Positions 32,761 through 43,996 of a stretch of DNA of 64,000 nucleotides are shown in pieces (the first letter of the stretch is position 1; each line of letters begins with the position of its first letter). The position numbers were made by a program, and so were the translations under genes. Origin of the DNA: Zygnema cylindricum. Lineage: Eukaryota > Streptophyta > Zygnematophyceae > Zygnematales > Zygnemataceae. The DNA is taken from contig JBBHKE010002529.1 of NCBI GenBank assembly GCA_037447655.1, forward strand, positions 1-64,000. Reading direction: 5' to 3'. The notes below the pieces were generated by a model. The model did no database searches and was not told where the DNA came from. It worked only from the letters and a program-made list of their open reading frames with translations.

Positions 32761-34260
32761 CTCAAAAGTTGAGTTTTTACTTCAGCAGTATAAGGCCAAA
32801 CACCTTTTGAGAGATTGACCCGCCAAAAGCCAAACATGTCTCACCTAAAAGTTTTCGGTAGTCAAGTGTTCAGTCTAGATAAAGATCAGTCTAATAAGAG
32901 GATAGATCCTAAAAGAAGACCGGGGTATTTATAAGGATATGATGAGGATGTAAAAGGATATAGAGTTAATGATCTAAAGAGAGAAGATATAATCTAAGTA
33001 AAGTATTTAGAAGTTATGGATGAAAGAAAGTAAATGGATCCCTTCAAATATACAAAGCCAATAAAAATCAGATATGAGTCAGAAAATTCCGATGACTTTG
33101 AGCTTCCTAACTATATAGGTTTTAGAGAAGATGACATTCTTAGAGGTACAAATCAGATCAAGATGGACTTGGCCACGGAAACTCTAATGACAACACTACC
33201 CGAAGCGGAAGACATGGCGGAAGTGATTCGGAATCGAGAAATAGGGGAGAAGCCAAAAATGTTTGAAAGATCCCACGACAACCTTCTATTCCGGCCATAG
33301 ATTTTGAGGGAGGAAGGAGAAGTAGCAAAAGGTTGCTAGAAAAACAGGTTAATAACAAGGTAACACAACTATTTCATCCGGATGAACCTCAGACTTATGG
33401 AGAGGCGATGAATTGTCTTGAAAAAAAACCGGTGGAAGAAAGCCATCAATGAGGAGATGGCCTCAATTATGGCAGCCAATACTTGGGAGTTGGTGGATTG
33501 TCCACCTAACCAAAAACCAATCAGTTTTAAGTGGGTGTTCAAATTGAAACTGAACCTAAAAAACACCATTGAGCATAACAAAGCCTGATTAGTGGCAAAA
33601 GGATTTACACACAAAGAGGGAATCGACTACGAGGAAACCTTTGCTCCGGTCGTCATATTTGCCTATGTCTGCATTCTTCTTAGTTTGGCAGTAGCAAAAG
33701 ACATAGAGGTGCACCAGATAGACATCAAGACATCCTTTTTGAATGGAGAATTGGAAGAGGATATTTTTATGCGACAACCCAAGGATCTGTGGAGCAAGTG
33801 GAGGAGACTAAGGTATGCCGGCAGATTAAATCACTTTATGGTTGAAAACATGCGCTTGGACAATGGAATAAAAAGCTTGATGAGTTTTTTACAGATCAGG
33901 GATATATCAGAATGAGTTCAGATCACTCAATCTATGTTTTTGAAAATGATGAAGGTGTTATTTTTATTGCAATTTATGTTGATGATTTGCTTGTTTTAAG
34001 TAAATCAAGAGGCAAAATTAAAAAACTGAAAACCAATCTTAAGGGGAGATTTAAGATGAAATATATTGGGGAGGCAAGATTTATTTGGGGAATTCAAGCA
34101 AAAAAAAAACCAAAAAAGAAATATTATAAGGCTAACTCAAAATGAAGCAACAAAGAACATGTTGGAAAAGTTTCAGATAAATAAGGCTAATAGTTGTACA
34201 ACTCCAAAGGAGTTGAAGAAGGGAAGTGAGGGGAGTGTGGAAGGAGTCATAATCTTAGAC
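32761..34260 (+). pseudogene. Element C linker and reverse transcriptase
   Basis: The acidic linker frame 33,034-33,300 is followed by RT. Phrases in order are WELVDCPPNQKPISFKWVFK, a stop at 33,588, GFTHKEGIDYEETFAPVV, VHQIDIKTSFLNGELEEDIF, a frameshift near 33,790, then SDHSIYVF and the active-site YVDD at 33,975-33,986, and GRFKMKYIGEARFIWGIQ. A run of A near 34,105 shifts the frame again. The RT would copy element RNA into cDNA; this copy cannot without repair. Confidence 0.85.
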
Positions 34261-34269
34261 GAGTAATTA

Positions 34270-34930
34270 GGTCTGAAAGTATAGAAGTTCAAGTAGACTA
34301 TTCCTAATAGACAAGTAGTGGGAACCCTAATCTATTTTATATATTGTACCCTGTCGGATTTGGCTGCAGCTGTAGGAATGCTGACTAGAAGTCTAAATGC
34401 TCCCACTAAGAAGGATTGGGAGGCAGCTAAAAGAGTCCTTAGATATTTGATAGGAACTAGGGATCTATGGTTGCATTTGGATGGGAAGAATACTGACATC
34501 ACTACTTGGAGTGACGCCAGTTATGGTGATGCTCCGATGAAGAGATGTACTTCTAGATATGTCTTATATATGGGTGATGGGGCTTGTTGTTGGAGTAGCA
34601 AACAACAAAAAGATATTGCTTAGTCCACCATGGAGGTTGAGTATATGACCTTTTGCTCTGTTGAAAAAGAATTGATGTGGGTCAAGTCTTTGCTTGGTGA
34701 GCTTGGTCACCTTAAAAGTGGTGTGCATAATTTTTTTTGTGATAATCAGGCAGTAATCCCTAATTCTGCCAATCCTAATCATCATTATAAAGCCTAAAAT
34801 ATTGATATTATACTCATTTTTGTTAAAAAGAAAGAAGAAAACAAAAAATCAGTTTAGAGATCATACCAGATAGCGAAATGGTAGCGGATATGATGACCAA
34901 ACCTATATCTTCCCCTAAGCTAATTTTTTG
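34270..34930 (+). pseudogene. Element C RNase H
   Basis: The frame 34,318-34,623 has GTLIYFIYCTLSDLAAAVGM, WEAAKRVLRYLIGTRDLWL and WSDASYGDAPMKRCTSRYV, the copia RNase H core with the first catalytic Asp (SDASYGD). A stop falls where relatives have STMEVEY. CDNQAVIPNSANPNHHYKA continues in frame beyond. Confidence 0.85.
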
Positions 34931-34980
34931 CAAAGAGAAGTGTGGAATGAAATAAAAGAGTGACTAGAAAATAACGGGAG

Positions 34981-36029
34981 TGTAGAAATTAATAGTTATT
35001 TAGTATTTTTTTGGTCTAAAATGAAAAGATGAAAAGAAGCCAATGCAGTCAACCTCTAACTCCTCTCTTCAGCCCCCATACTTGTCCTAGTCACTGAAGG
35101 TTGAAGAGGGAGCTAGAGCCATGGCTGCCTGTGTTGTCAAAAGAGAGACAAGCAGTTGCTTTTAGTAGGTTACTAAAAAGATATTTGACAGACCCAGGAT
35201 TTGATCCTGATATCATGCCTTCTGTTAGGTTTGCTAGTAGCGGTAAACTTTATCCTATTAGTGTAAGACCAATACTAAGTACTATAAGGTTTAATAAATA
35301 TTTATATATTTGGAAGTGAACTAATTCATTTCACTGAAACTATATATGACATGCAAAGATGCATTTTTGTAAAGTAAGGAGAACCGTACGGTTTTGAAAC
35401 GGATACCATGCATTTTGTTTCAAAAGCGAAACAAATATCGCGCAAGTATTTATGACGACTACGAGTGAAATTTGATTTTGATCGGAAAATAGCGAAAGAT
35501 GCCAAAATTGCGGAATAAAAATTTGGTAGTTTGCGGTGACCACCACATCAGTTGACACGTGGCAAAACCACATTGGATTGCTGCATCTCCGGGGATTACA
35601 GGAACGAATCCAAAAAATGACATGTGCCGACTTGTAGGCCATATCGTACAATGGCCATACAGAAGATACACTGGCACCTGTACTTATCTGTATAACACAG
35701 TATTATTATTGGTGTCGTACTTCAATAGATAGATTTTTAGAGAGACATAGGACTTAGAAAATTTACTAGATAGGACCCTCTCTTTGAGAGAGCTTCTATA
35801 CAAAATGTCAACTTTGACCCTTTATAACTTATTGCTCATGGGAGAAAATTCAGAGATTCTTTTTGTTATCGACTCAAGGGAGTTTGCCTTTATAGAGAAA
35901 GAGGTGGTCAAAAGTTTTTGTCTGCCAGGGTGGCAGGTTTTTTTTATGGAACACAAAAGGGTCAAGGATATCCTAGAGGCTTCCTTTAAGCTATTTATTT
36001 TAAGGGCCAATAGAGGTCTTAGAGTTGCA
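34981..36029 (+). repeat. Element C 3' LTR (1049 bp)
   Basis: TG at 34,981 follows the purine-rich AAATAACGGGAG. The end TTGCA at 36,029 matches the LTR end defined by the target duplication of element D. It carries the conserved hairpin (35,054-35,118), a degenerate tRNA-like segment (ACCCAGGATTTGATCCTG near 35,190), and a TATA-like CTTTATAAC at 35,818. Confidence 0.85.
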
Positions 36030-36905
36030 CATAACCAAATCTATGTTCTATAAATCCGTTCATTCTGTTAAATGAAATTCCAAACTTGTATGTGTTAAAG
36101 TAGTTATCTTACCCTATATTTCTCAGCACTGGTCTTAGACTATAGGACAAAGCTAACGGCCACTTTGACTGACGATAGGTACCAAGATCAAATCCTGGGT
36201 CCGTTAATCGTTTTGGTTAATTTACCAAGGGTCGGATGTTTGTCTCTCTATGAAGCTTTAGGTAGTCATGGCTCTAGTTCCCTCTCTAGTTTCCAATGAC
36301 TACGGCAAGTGTGGGAGCATAAGAGAGGAGTTAGAGGCAGTCTATTTTCCTTTCTTTAGTTTACAAGTTTTAATTCTAGAAAATACCAAAAAGAAAACAT
36401 TAATTTTTACACTCCCCTTATTTCTAGTCACTCTTCAATTTAAAACCACACTTCTCCCTACGTAAAATTAAATTAGGGGAAGGTACAGGTTTTGTCATCA
36501 TATCTCCAACCATCTCACTATCTGCTCTATACTTTAAATTGACTATCTTGTTTTCTACTTTTTCCATATCAAAGCTAAGCCTGATATCCATGTGTTAAGC
36601 CTTAAAATAGTGTTTAGGATTGGCAACAATGGGAGCGGCTCCTTGACTGTCACAAAAAAATTTGTGCCCACCGCTTTTAAAATGACCAAGTTCACCCAGC
36701 AAAGATTTCACCCACATCAACTCTTTTACAAAAGAGCAAGAGGCCATATACTGAGCTTCCATGGTGGACTAAGAAATAAAATTTTGTTGTTTGCTGCTCC
36801 AATTGCAAGCCTAAACACCCACAAACAATACATATCCAAAAATTCATCTCCTTATCGTAGCATCCCCATAAGTGGCATCACTCCAAGTAGTGATGTAAAG
36901 CTCGT
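36030..36905 (-). mobile_element. Copia element H fragment, lineage 1 (3' LTR part and RNase H)
   Basis: In minus orientation, 36,030-36,411 is the outer part of an LTR (forward ...TTTTTACA end), with the conserved hairpin at 36,272-36,335. Forward CTCCCCTTA, the complement of the purine-rich tract, follows at 36,412. Then comes RNase H coding sequence in broken minus-strand frames to about 36,905. The other LTR half is missing at the junction with element C. Confidence 0.8.
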
Positions 36906-37423
36906 GTGCTTTTCAGGCACACCTTTATATCTTTAAGGATTTCCAAGCCCTTTCTCCCTTGTACGGTCCCCAAAGTACGGAGGAGTGAGTGCACCAAGCT
37001 AAATCAACTCTTTAGATTTTCTAAAGTGAGCAGAACGCACTTTACTTCGCGCCTAACGGAGGCCGGACGACCAAGTTATTCCGCCTCAAAGATTGAAAGT
37101 CCGTTACATGCGATCAGTTGGCACGAGCCCTTTTCGAGGGTACATTGTGGATCGCCACGTAGCTTTCCGGATTGTTGTCTAGATTATGTTGTTAGCTTTC
37201 TGTAGAAATTTAGTCCAGATTCAGCTGACTTTTGGTCCATTAATTACCTTTGGTCAAAGTTTGGCACTTCCATGTCATTTTCAATAGTTTGTCTTATAAT
37301 AGTGGACTAAATAATAACTTCCGGCCGCGGATCTAGCCGCAGTCAAAATCATGACTTTTTGCCCTGAGTGCAGTACAGATTAATTTGTCATATGTCGGTT
37401 CAATTACACTTGCTTGCCGCTAA
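36906..37423. other. Unclassified sequence, LTR-like composition
   Basis: About 500 bp with no recognised gene. CGTAC and CCACGTAG phrases and the absence of coding signal suggest a leader or LTR of an unidentified element leading into the reading frames at 38,530. No terminal repeat pair was found in the window. Confidence 0.35.
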
Positions 37424-38093
37424 TTAGTTAATAGGATAACTTTGACTTTTGGGCCTGAGATTGGACAGACTTTTGATGTATAGGGCACTTGGGGTCGAAG
37501 AAGACAGGTTGCATTTTCAATGTTGTCTCGTGTGAAAACCCTCAGAAATTCCAACAAACCTTCTTTTTGAGAATCTTTCTTTTGTTTTGATTCTTTTGCC
37601 ATCTTGGTTTTGGATCTGTCTTTTGTGGGAATCAGAGTCCGGGCGGGTTGTTGGCACTACCTACTTTTTGGGTGATTTTTCGACTTTTTTTGTTTGAAAC
37701 GAAAAGAGTCTGGTCGGTTCCGAGCTGCGGACATCGGAGGTTAAAGGAGCTCCACTGATTGGTTAATATCGTAACTTTGACTTTTGGGCCTGAGATTGGA
37801 CAAACTTTTGATGTATAGGGCACTTGGGGTCGAAGGAGACAGGTTGCATTTTCAGTGTTGTCTCTTGTATAAACCCTCTGAAATTCCAACAAACCTTTTT
37901 TTGGAGAATCTTTGTTTTGTTTTGACTCTTTTGCCATCTTGGTTTGGATTTGTCTTTTGTGGGAATCACAGTCCGGGCGGGTAGTTCGCACTACCTGCTT
38001 TCTGGGTGATTTTTGGACTTTTTGTTGTTTGAAACCGAGAAGAGTCTGGTCGGTTCCGAGCTGCGGACACCGGAGGTTGAATGAGCTCCATTC
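37424..38093. repeat. Tandem duplication of a 333-336-bp unit
   Basis: Two adjacent copies (37,424-37,756 and 37,758-38,093) match nearly throughout: TAACTTTGACTTTTGGGCCT starts each, and GTCGGTTCCGAGCTGCGGAC lies near each end. A minus-strand frame of about 60 residues is preserved in both (MAKESKQ at the start, LLRPQVPYTSKVCPISGPKV near the end). Confidence 0.92.
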
Positions 38094-38529
38094 GTGTTCA
38101 CGATAATATCAATCAGAGGTCGCCTTTTTCTCATTGTCATCGTTGATTATTGGGGTATGTTAAGCTTGCTTAGCTATTTTTCACATTTTATATCTTTTAT
38201 TCTCTTTTCTGGGGCAAGGTGATATTGTTAAACTTGGAAAGCCAATCATATTAATCTATATATTTCTACGTGATAGCGCACTTGTGTCTTCTTGCGGATT
38301 TCCCTTTTGTTTTAGAGTGACCATTCCGGAGTAAACTAAAACCCCTTTGATCAACAGAATGGGTTTTGAGGGAACAAGTGTGATAGACTTCCCGTAGACA
38401 AAGCATACTACTTAAAAAACAACCCTTTCCCCTAGGATTAGAGGGGATAGGAGCTTTGAATTTGGAAGCTCTCTTATTTGAATTGAGCTCCACCTACATT
38501 CATTACACTTTCTATCATTACCTCTATCA
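38094..38529. other. No gene seen; leader-like
   Basis: Between the tandem duplication and the first reading frame at 38,530. Neither a clear repeat nor coding sequence is recognisable. Confidence 0.4.
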
Positions 38530-40773
38530 TCATGGTGGGTGGAGAGACTCTAGATAGCGGATCTGGAGAGCAAGGCAGACAATAGCAGCCCGTACAGGGG
38601 GAGAAGTCTCAGATGTTCGAGGAGTCAATACCCTTGGAGTTTGACTTTGATTCTCTGACAAGGGAATTAGCGGTGCTTCTTCTCCTCCTCCCCCTGCCAG
38701 TCTGACTCCCGAACATTACCCTTCATTAGAGGATGCCACTAAGGCCTATGTTGAGGAAAGGAAAGAAGTTCGCGCTCAATCCTAGGAAAGGAACCGAGTG
38801 TCCCTATGGCTCAGCCAAAGCAGCAGGCGCAAAGGGCTCTCCATTTGGGTCCTCTTCCGGAGGTCTGGCCTTACACCAAATCCAAGATTCCTCGGGCTGA
38901 GATCGAGATTAACCCCGCGGTTTTGACGAATCCACGTCTTCCAGGTCGTTAAGAACTCCTTGCCCTTCACGACCTCCATGAGTTGAAGGTGGAGAAGGAG
39001 TTGGTGCAGAGAGTGGCTCTGACAAACTGAGTCAGGGTGGTTAGACCTGTGGGAGGGGTGGTGGAGATTTTGAGCATTTCTTTGGAGAGCAGCTCTTCAT
39101 AGTCTGTGCCGAACTGGTCACAAAGAGTTCCTATTCTCACCCTCCTCCATCTTCCTCTTAAGACACACTTGCCAAAAAACCCTCCCAAGGACGCACCTCC
39201 TCGAGGCCTCGTAGAGGAGAAGGGGTTAGCGAGAGGGACGCTCGAGATCCATTGAGGGGAAAGAGGTTTGACTACAGGGACAACAAGGGGAGATTTACAT
39301 CTCTTCCCAAAGAGGAGACGTCCCCAACTCTTGTGTCAACCTTTACCGAGAGACCTTCTCCTATAAGAACTCGTGTCCGCCTTTCCGAAAGGCTCTGGCG
39401 ATCCAAACCAACTGATCCATAAGTTCCAAGTACGGGTCCAGAAGATTTGTGCGAAAGACGGTGGATGACCTGACCTAATGATGGCGAGATTCTGGGAATG
39501 GGGATAAGGGATCTAACTCGAGTAGTCGAAAGGGCCCATAACTAGTGGAAGTTCCAAAATCCCAAGACAAGGCTACGATGGGGGCCGAACCCCTGACGGT
39601 AGATTGGGAGGACTTAGAGGTAGAAAGGCGAAAGTTATAAGAACAAGAATTAAAACTTATTCGGGAAGCTAGGCGTAGATCTATTGGGATTCTGAACGGG
39701 CAAATTCCTCCTACACCAATGAAAGAGCCGCATCCCGAAGCGTTTGCTCTAGGGACTTCTCCCCTTGCAAGCACCTAACTTGAAGTTCCTTCCTCGAAAA
39801 CCAGCCGATAGCCTCCTCTTCAGCGGGAAGGGGGGGGGGGAACATTGAACCAAACATGAAGGGTTTGGGTGCAAATTTACCATGAGTTTGCTACTCTTCC
39901 CCTGGAGAGCCTACTTTTGTCTGGTGGAGGTTGCTTCCGCTGTGGAGGTTTTTGTGGAGTTACAACCGACGAGAGGATTCACATTCCCTTGAAGCCGTTA
40001 ATAGCCCCTTCACCATCTCCCACAAAAATCCCTAGATCTCCCATCTTCTCCTCCTCCTCCATCTTCTCACTCAGTGGGTCCTACAACAGAGCCCCGGGGC
40101 GTTCCCGCCTCCTCTTCCTATTCATCCTTTTCTCCCGGTGCAGCAGTCCGTGGGTCACCGGATCCGCCTATCTTACCCTACAAACCCGACATCTACATAC
40201 CTCCTCACCGGTGTTCCCTATCCTCTAGTTCAAGAACTCCTCCTCCCGAGCCCTCCCAAATGCGTCCTAGAAGATAGACACCATTCAAGAGACATACACC
40301 TTCACCTCAAAGCCTTAAGTGGTCCCCTTCTCCGCCACCACCCTTTCCCTAAGGACCTCTTTTTAATCAACTTGCCTCCATATCCCATCGGTGGAGCAAG
40401 TTCTCGAGAAGAACAATACTCTCCTGGATATAGAGGAGCAATGGAGAACATCCTTCCTCCAACAATAATTTCAAGAGCTGGTACTTCCTTAGTGGGAGGG
40501 GGATCCACACCTCTTAAGGCAGCATCTTCTACTAGAGGAGGAGACGGCTCGGTCCCGATGAAGAGGACATAGGAGTCATCTCGCCTGCTCAGTTTGTCAG
40601 TCCTACCAGGCCCTCCTATTCCCAGTTCAGAAATACTACAGATGAAGAAAAAGAAATGGGGGAAATCTGGATCTTTAACGGAGATAGCTCAAGGACCGCA
40701 TTTTCAGATTTGGAATTGTTGTGCAAATCCTTCACACAATCCGATATCAACAAATACAGCGGAGGATCCATTC
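38530..40773 (+). pseudogene. Unidentified reading frames, 5' part, interrupted by element D
   Basis: I do not recognise this coding sequence. Consecutive + strand stretches in shifting frames look protein-like: MVGGETLDSGSGEQGRQ at 38,533, TPEHYPSLEDATKAYVEERK near 38,710, MAQPKQQAQRALHLGPLPEV at 38,804, RGKRFDYRDNKGRFTSLPKE near 39,255, a Ser/Pro-rich stretch near 40,080-40,230, and an acidic frame from about 40,540 to SGGSI at 40,772. The last frame continues in register on the far side of element D. Stops at several places show decay. Composition (Pro/Ser-rich, then charged) would fit a structural protein of an unclassified retroelement or viral relative, but no diagnostic motif supports that. 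Confidence 0.4.
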
Positions 40774-41953
40774 TGTTGATATTTGTGTATTTTCTAGGTC
40801 TGTAAATAGGATAGAAAAGGCAGAGGCAGTGTGCCTCTAACTCCCCTCTCCAAGCCCCCACACTTGTTGTAGTCACTGAAGGCTGGATAGGGAGCTAGAG
40901 CCATGGCTGCCTAAGCTCTCCAAAAAAGACAGAGGGTAAATTACGTTGACTTAACAAAATTTAGTTGACGGACCCAGGAATTGATCGTGGTCCCTGGCGT
41001 CCGTCAATTTGAAGTAGCTGTTAGCTCTAGCCGTTACGTCTATGACACAAATTACGATATATAAGGTTTGATAAATATATAAATCGTCACATGTAGATTA
41101 ATTCATTTAACGGCGAATGGATACTTAGCGCATAGATACAGTTTGATTTTAGTACGAAGTACAAGATAGGGACAGAACGGATATCGCGCAATTGTTTCGA
41201 TAGCGAAACAAATACCGCGCGTCGGATTTCAGCGGCTAGGATTATAGTCGGTTTTGATCAGACTGCCTCAATAGGCGCCGCGATCACGAAAAAAGCACTT
41301 TTGGCATTTTACGGTCTTTGCCACGTCACATGACACGTGGCGTGATAACATTGGATTACGAGAATTCCAGAGATTACAGGAACTAATCCATATTTGACAC
41401 CTGTCGACATTTTAGACATGTCGTACAATGGCTTTACAGAAAGTACAACGGTTCCTTTACTTTTCTGTACGACAGAGTAATTTGATTGGTGCCGTACTTC
41501 AGTAGATAGAGTTTTAGAGGGGGGATAGGACTTAGAAAATTTTGGGTGGGTTGCTGCCTCTCTTAGAGAGCACCCTTTATAAATGGCAAACTTTGGCCAA
41601 CCATAACAATCAATTTACTTGACCATTTTCAGTGATTTTTTTTGCTGCGGACTCAAGGGAGTCCAAGCTACACAGGGGTGTAGTTGGTTAGAGTTTTTGT
41701 CTACCAGGGTGGCGGTATTTCTAAGGGAAAGTCAAAGTGCGTGAATGTGTCCAAATCTCATATTCTAACTTTGCATTTTGTGATGGAACTGACCACACAG
41801 AAAGTGTTATTTCACAGGGGTCAATTTATATTTGGTTTATGTTTATCAAGGGGTCAGTCATTTGAGTTTATATCAACTAAGAGTCGGTTATATCTAGATA
41901 AGCTTCTTTTGGATCTGCTTACACTCATAGCCAATGGAGGTGTCAGAGTTTCA
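40774..41953 (+). repeat. Element D 5' LTR (1180 bp)
   Basis: Starts TGTTGATATTTG and ends GAGTTTCA. It contains the palindrome GAGGCAGTGTGCCTC (40,823-40,837), the hairpin (40,835-40,900), a degenerate tRNA-like segment near 40,970-41,030, and TATAAAT at 41,578-41,584. It is 64 bp longer than the 3' LTR because an extra segment near 41,800-41,860 (CACAGGGGTCAATTTATA) is missing from the latter. Confidence 0.9.
41578..41584 (+). promoter_or_regulatory. TATA-like box of element D LTR
   Basis: TATAAAT in CACCCTTTATAAATGGCAAA, repeated in the 3' LTR at 44,799-44,805. It is the best core promoter candidate. It would place the transcript start near 41,610, with about 340 nt to the LTR end. Confidence 0.5.
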
Positions 41954-43137
41954 CGTTATGGGCCCACCATCTAGGGTGCCTATGTTCGATGGAACAGACT
42001 TCACTTATTGGGAGTTTACAATGGCGGGATTCCTTTTCGAGAACCACTTATGGGGAATTGTTTCGAGACAAGTGAGATGTCCGTCACTTTGCTTTGGAGG
42101 AGCTTACTATGGAGATTCATCTGAGGCTGCCTAGAATATCAACCAGAGTTCAGATGCAACAAAAGGTGAAGGGAAAAATCTTTTTGTGGATGGGGAAATA
42201 GGGGAGAAGGAAAAAGGGACACGTATGGTGAGGGAAGTTAGGCTCTCAGCTATGGTACCACTTGTAGGGATTAAAACTAAAGAAAATGACAAAAAAATAT
42301 GGGAATACAAAAACACTATAGCAAAAATCTCATACTTAGATATGTGTCTAAGTCCATAGCTATCACTCTTTTAAGTCTAACCAAGTCTTCAGAGATATGG
42401 GAAGCACTAATTCAGATTTATAAGAGTGAGACTATTCAGAGGCAGCAATTAGTAAAACAGGAAATAGATGCCTACGTTTATAAAGGCGATAGCATGATAG
42501 AGTTTTGCAATGATATTGCTGCGTTATATGTTGAGCTTACTAGTGCGGGATATGTAGAATCTGAGGAGAGTAAGATTAATACACTACTTATGAAACTCCC
42601 AGATGAGTACAAAACATCATTTGTCATATGCAAGCAATGGATGGCTCCTCATGGACTTGGAGCTTTACCATGGGGATAATTCTTGTGAGGGAAAGCTCTT
42701 TGGAGCTTCGTAGGGGAAGGGATAGGGTCAATGCATTTTCAGCTGGTGGTGATTGGCGGAAACGTGATGAGAGGAACGGCGGTGACGAGCGGAAGCGTGA
42801 TGAGAGGAACGATGGTGACGAGCGGAAGCGTGATGAGAGGAACGGTGGTGATGAGCGGAAGCGTGATGAGATAAAGAAAGACAAAGGTAAACCTTATCGG
42901 AACTTTGGTGGAAAGAGAGGGAGAGGAAAAGATAGGAAAGCTTTGAAAAAGGGGGTTTGCTTTTTTTGTAGGGAACCGGGTCATTATATGGAGGAATGCC
43001 CTTGTTTGGAAAAACTTAGAAGTTGGAATGTGGATGAGGAGGACGAAGAGGAAGAGGAGAAAGAGGATGAAGAAAAATTGGAGCTTCTTCACATCAGTAG
43101 AATGGGGAAGAGAGAAAAGTACACAGAAATTGCATGA
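41934..43137 (+). pseudogene. Element D gag-like protein
   Basis: Begins MEVSEFHVMGPPSRVPMFDG, then TDFTYWEFTMAGFL. A stop lies at 42,135, and the sequence continues as IAITLLSLTKSSEIWEALIQ and LLMKLPDEYKTSFV, which are copia gag features. A frameshift near 42,630 leads to an open frame (to 43,137). That frame has four direct repeats of an 11-residue RKRDERNGGDE-type unit (33 bp each, 42,757-42,873), a basic stretch GKRGRGKDRK, the intact zinc knuckle CFFCREPGHYMEEC (42,958-42,999), and an acidic tail. The first ATG lies inside the LTR. Confidence 0.8.
42757..42873 (+). repeat. 33-bp in-frame tandem repeat in gag, 3.5 units
   Basis: Units start at 42,757, 42,790, 42,823 and 42,856 (CGGAAGCGTGATGAGAGGAA-type). 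Since 33 is divisible by three, the reading frame is kept. The encoded unit is alternately charged (RKRDERNGGDE). Confidence 0.95.
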
Positions 43138-43983
43138 AGGCAACATTGTGCTTTTGGAGGTATAAGGGAAGGAAAGAGAGAGGAGGTACTTGAGGAAGTC
43201 GAGGAGTGTAGAGTGTATGACTTAGAGATGAGAAAGTCAGATCTAGGATCCATAAGTGAAAACGGGAAAGATAAAATTAATGAGAATAATTTTATAGATA
43301 ATAGGGAAACATAAATCTGGTCGGAAAGGGAGACTTCAACGGATTCCGAGGAAAGGGGAGAAGTGAAACTCGAAGAGGTTTTAAAGGATAGGAGAGAAGA
43401 GAAATATTTGATTAAAGGTTTAGAGGAGAAGAAAAATTTATTGGGAATTAAATTAGTAAGTGATAATGGAAAGAATTCCATGGGAGAGAATGAGGGAAGT
43501 TCAGAAAATGGGGTAATTATCATGGATAAAAATATGAGTACGAAAGATGTACATTTTATGAAGAACTTAGTGAGGACTAGTGTTTTTTGGGAATATTTGG
43601 GGGTGGATGGATTTGACATCACTACTTGGTGTGATGTCACTTGTGGAGATGTGCCTGTAAAAGGGTTATCATCCGGATATATGTTGCAGATTGGAGATGG
43701 GGCTAGCTGTTTGGATTGCAAGAGAGAAATCGGGTTGTGTGTGGATGAAAAAGTGATGAGGTGGATAAAATCTTTGCTCGGGGTTATGAAAATTGGGATG
43801 CTTCATAAAATATGTGATCAGCAAGATCGAATGTTTATTTCAGCTCATCTAATGGACCTTTTTAAATGTGAGGGCATTGTCATAAAGGTTTATAAAAGGA
43901 AAAGGAAAAAGGAAAAGAAAAAAAAATGGGAGGGGGTATTTTGGTTTATTTTGTGTGTGGGAGTTGAAAGGAAAATAGACTAG
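43138..43983 (+). pseudogene. Element D hybrid frame ending in RNase H remnant
   Basis: An acidic, uncharacterised stretch continues to about 43,600 (open from 43,363). Then FDITTWCDVTCGDVPVKGLS and MLQIGDGASCLDCKREIGL match the copia RNase H region of element C (TDITTWSDASYGDAPMKRCT, DGACCWSSKQQ), followed by RWIKSLLGVMK. The catalytic SDASYGD has become CDVTCGD, keeping the Asp. It ends in a lysine-rich run (KRKRKKEKKKK) just before the purine-rich AACATAATGGGAG. The junction of gag tail to RNase H marks the internal deletion. Confidence 0.7.
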
Positions 43984-43996
43984 AACATAATGGGAG

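Larger units (their letters stand above)
30425..36029 (+). mobile_element. Copia element C, lineage 1, nearly full length
   Basis: The most complete copia here. It has a 5' LTR remnant (30,425-30,630), gag, protease, integrase, RT and RNase H in order, a purine-rich tract ending at 34,980, and a 1049-bp 3' LTR (34,981-36,029). The 5' LTR has lost about its first 850 bp. Frames are broken in gag, in the linker and in the RT. At its right end it abuts the middle of a minus-strand LTR (element H), so C appears to have inserted into H. Confidence 0.88.

Noticed and set aside
38100-38120. Primer-binding site (ATATCAATCAGAGGTC) like the initiator-Met site of plant retroelements
   Set aside because: Only partial similarity to TGGTATCAGAGC and no LTR end next to it.
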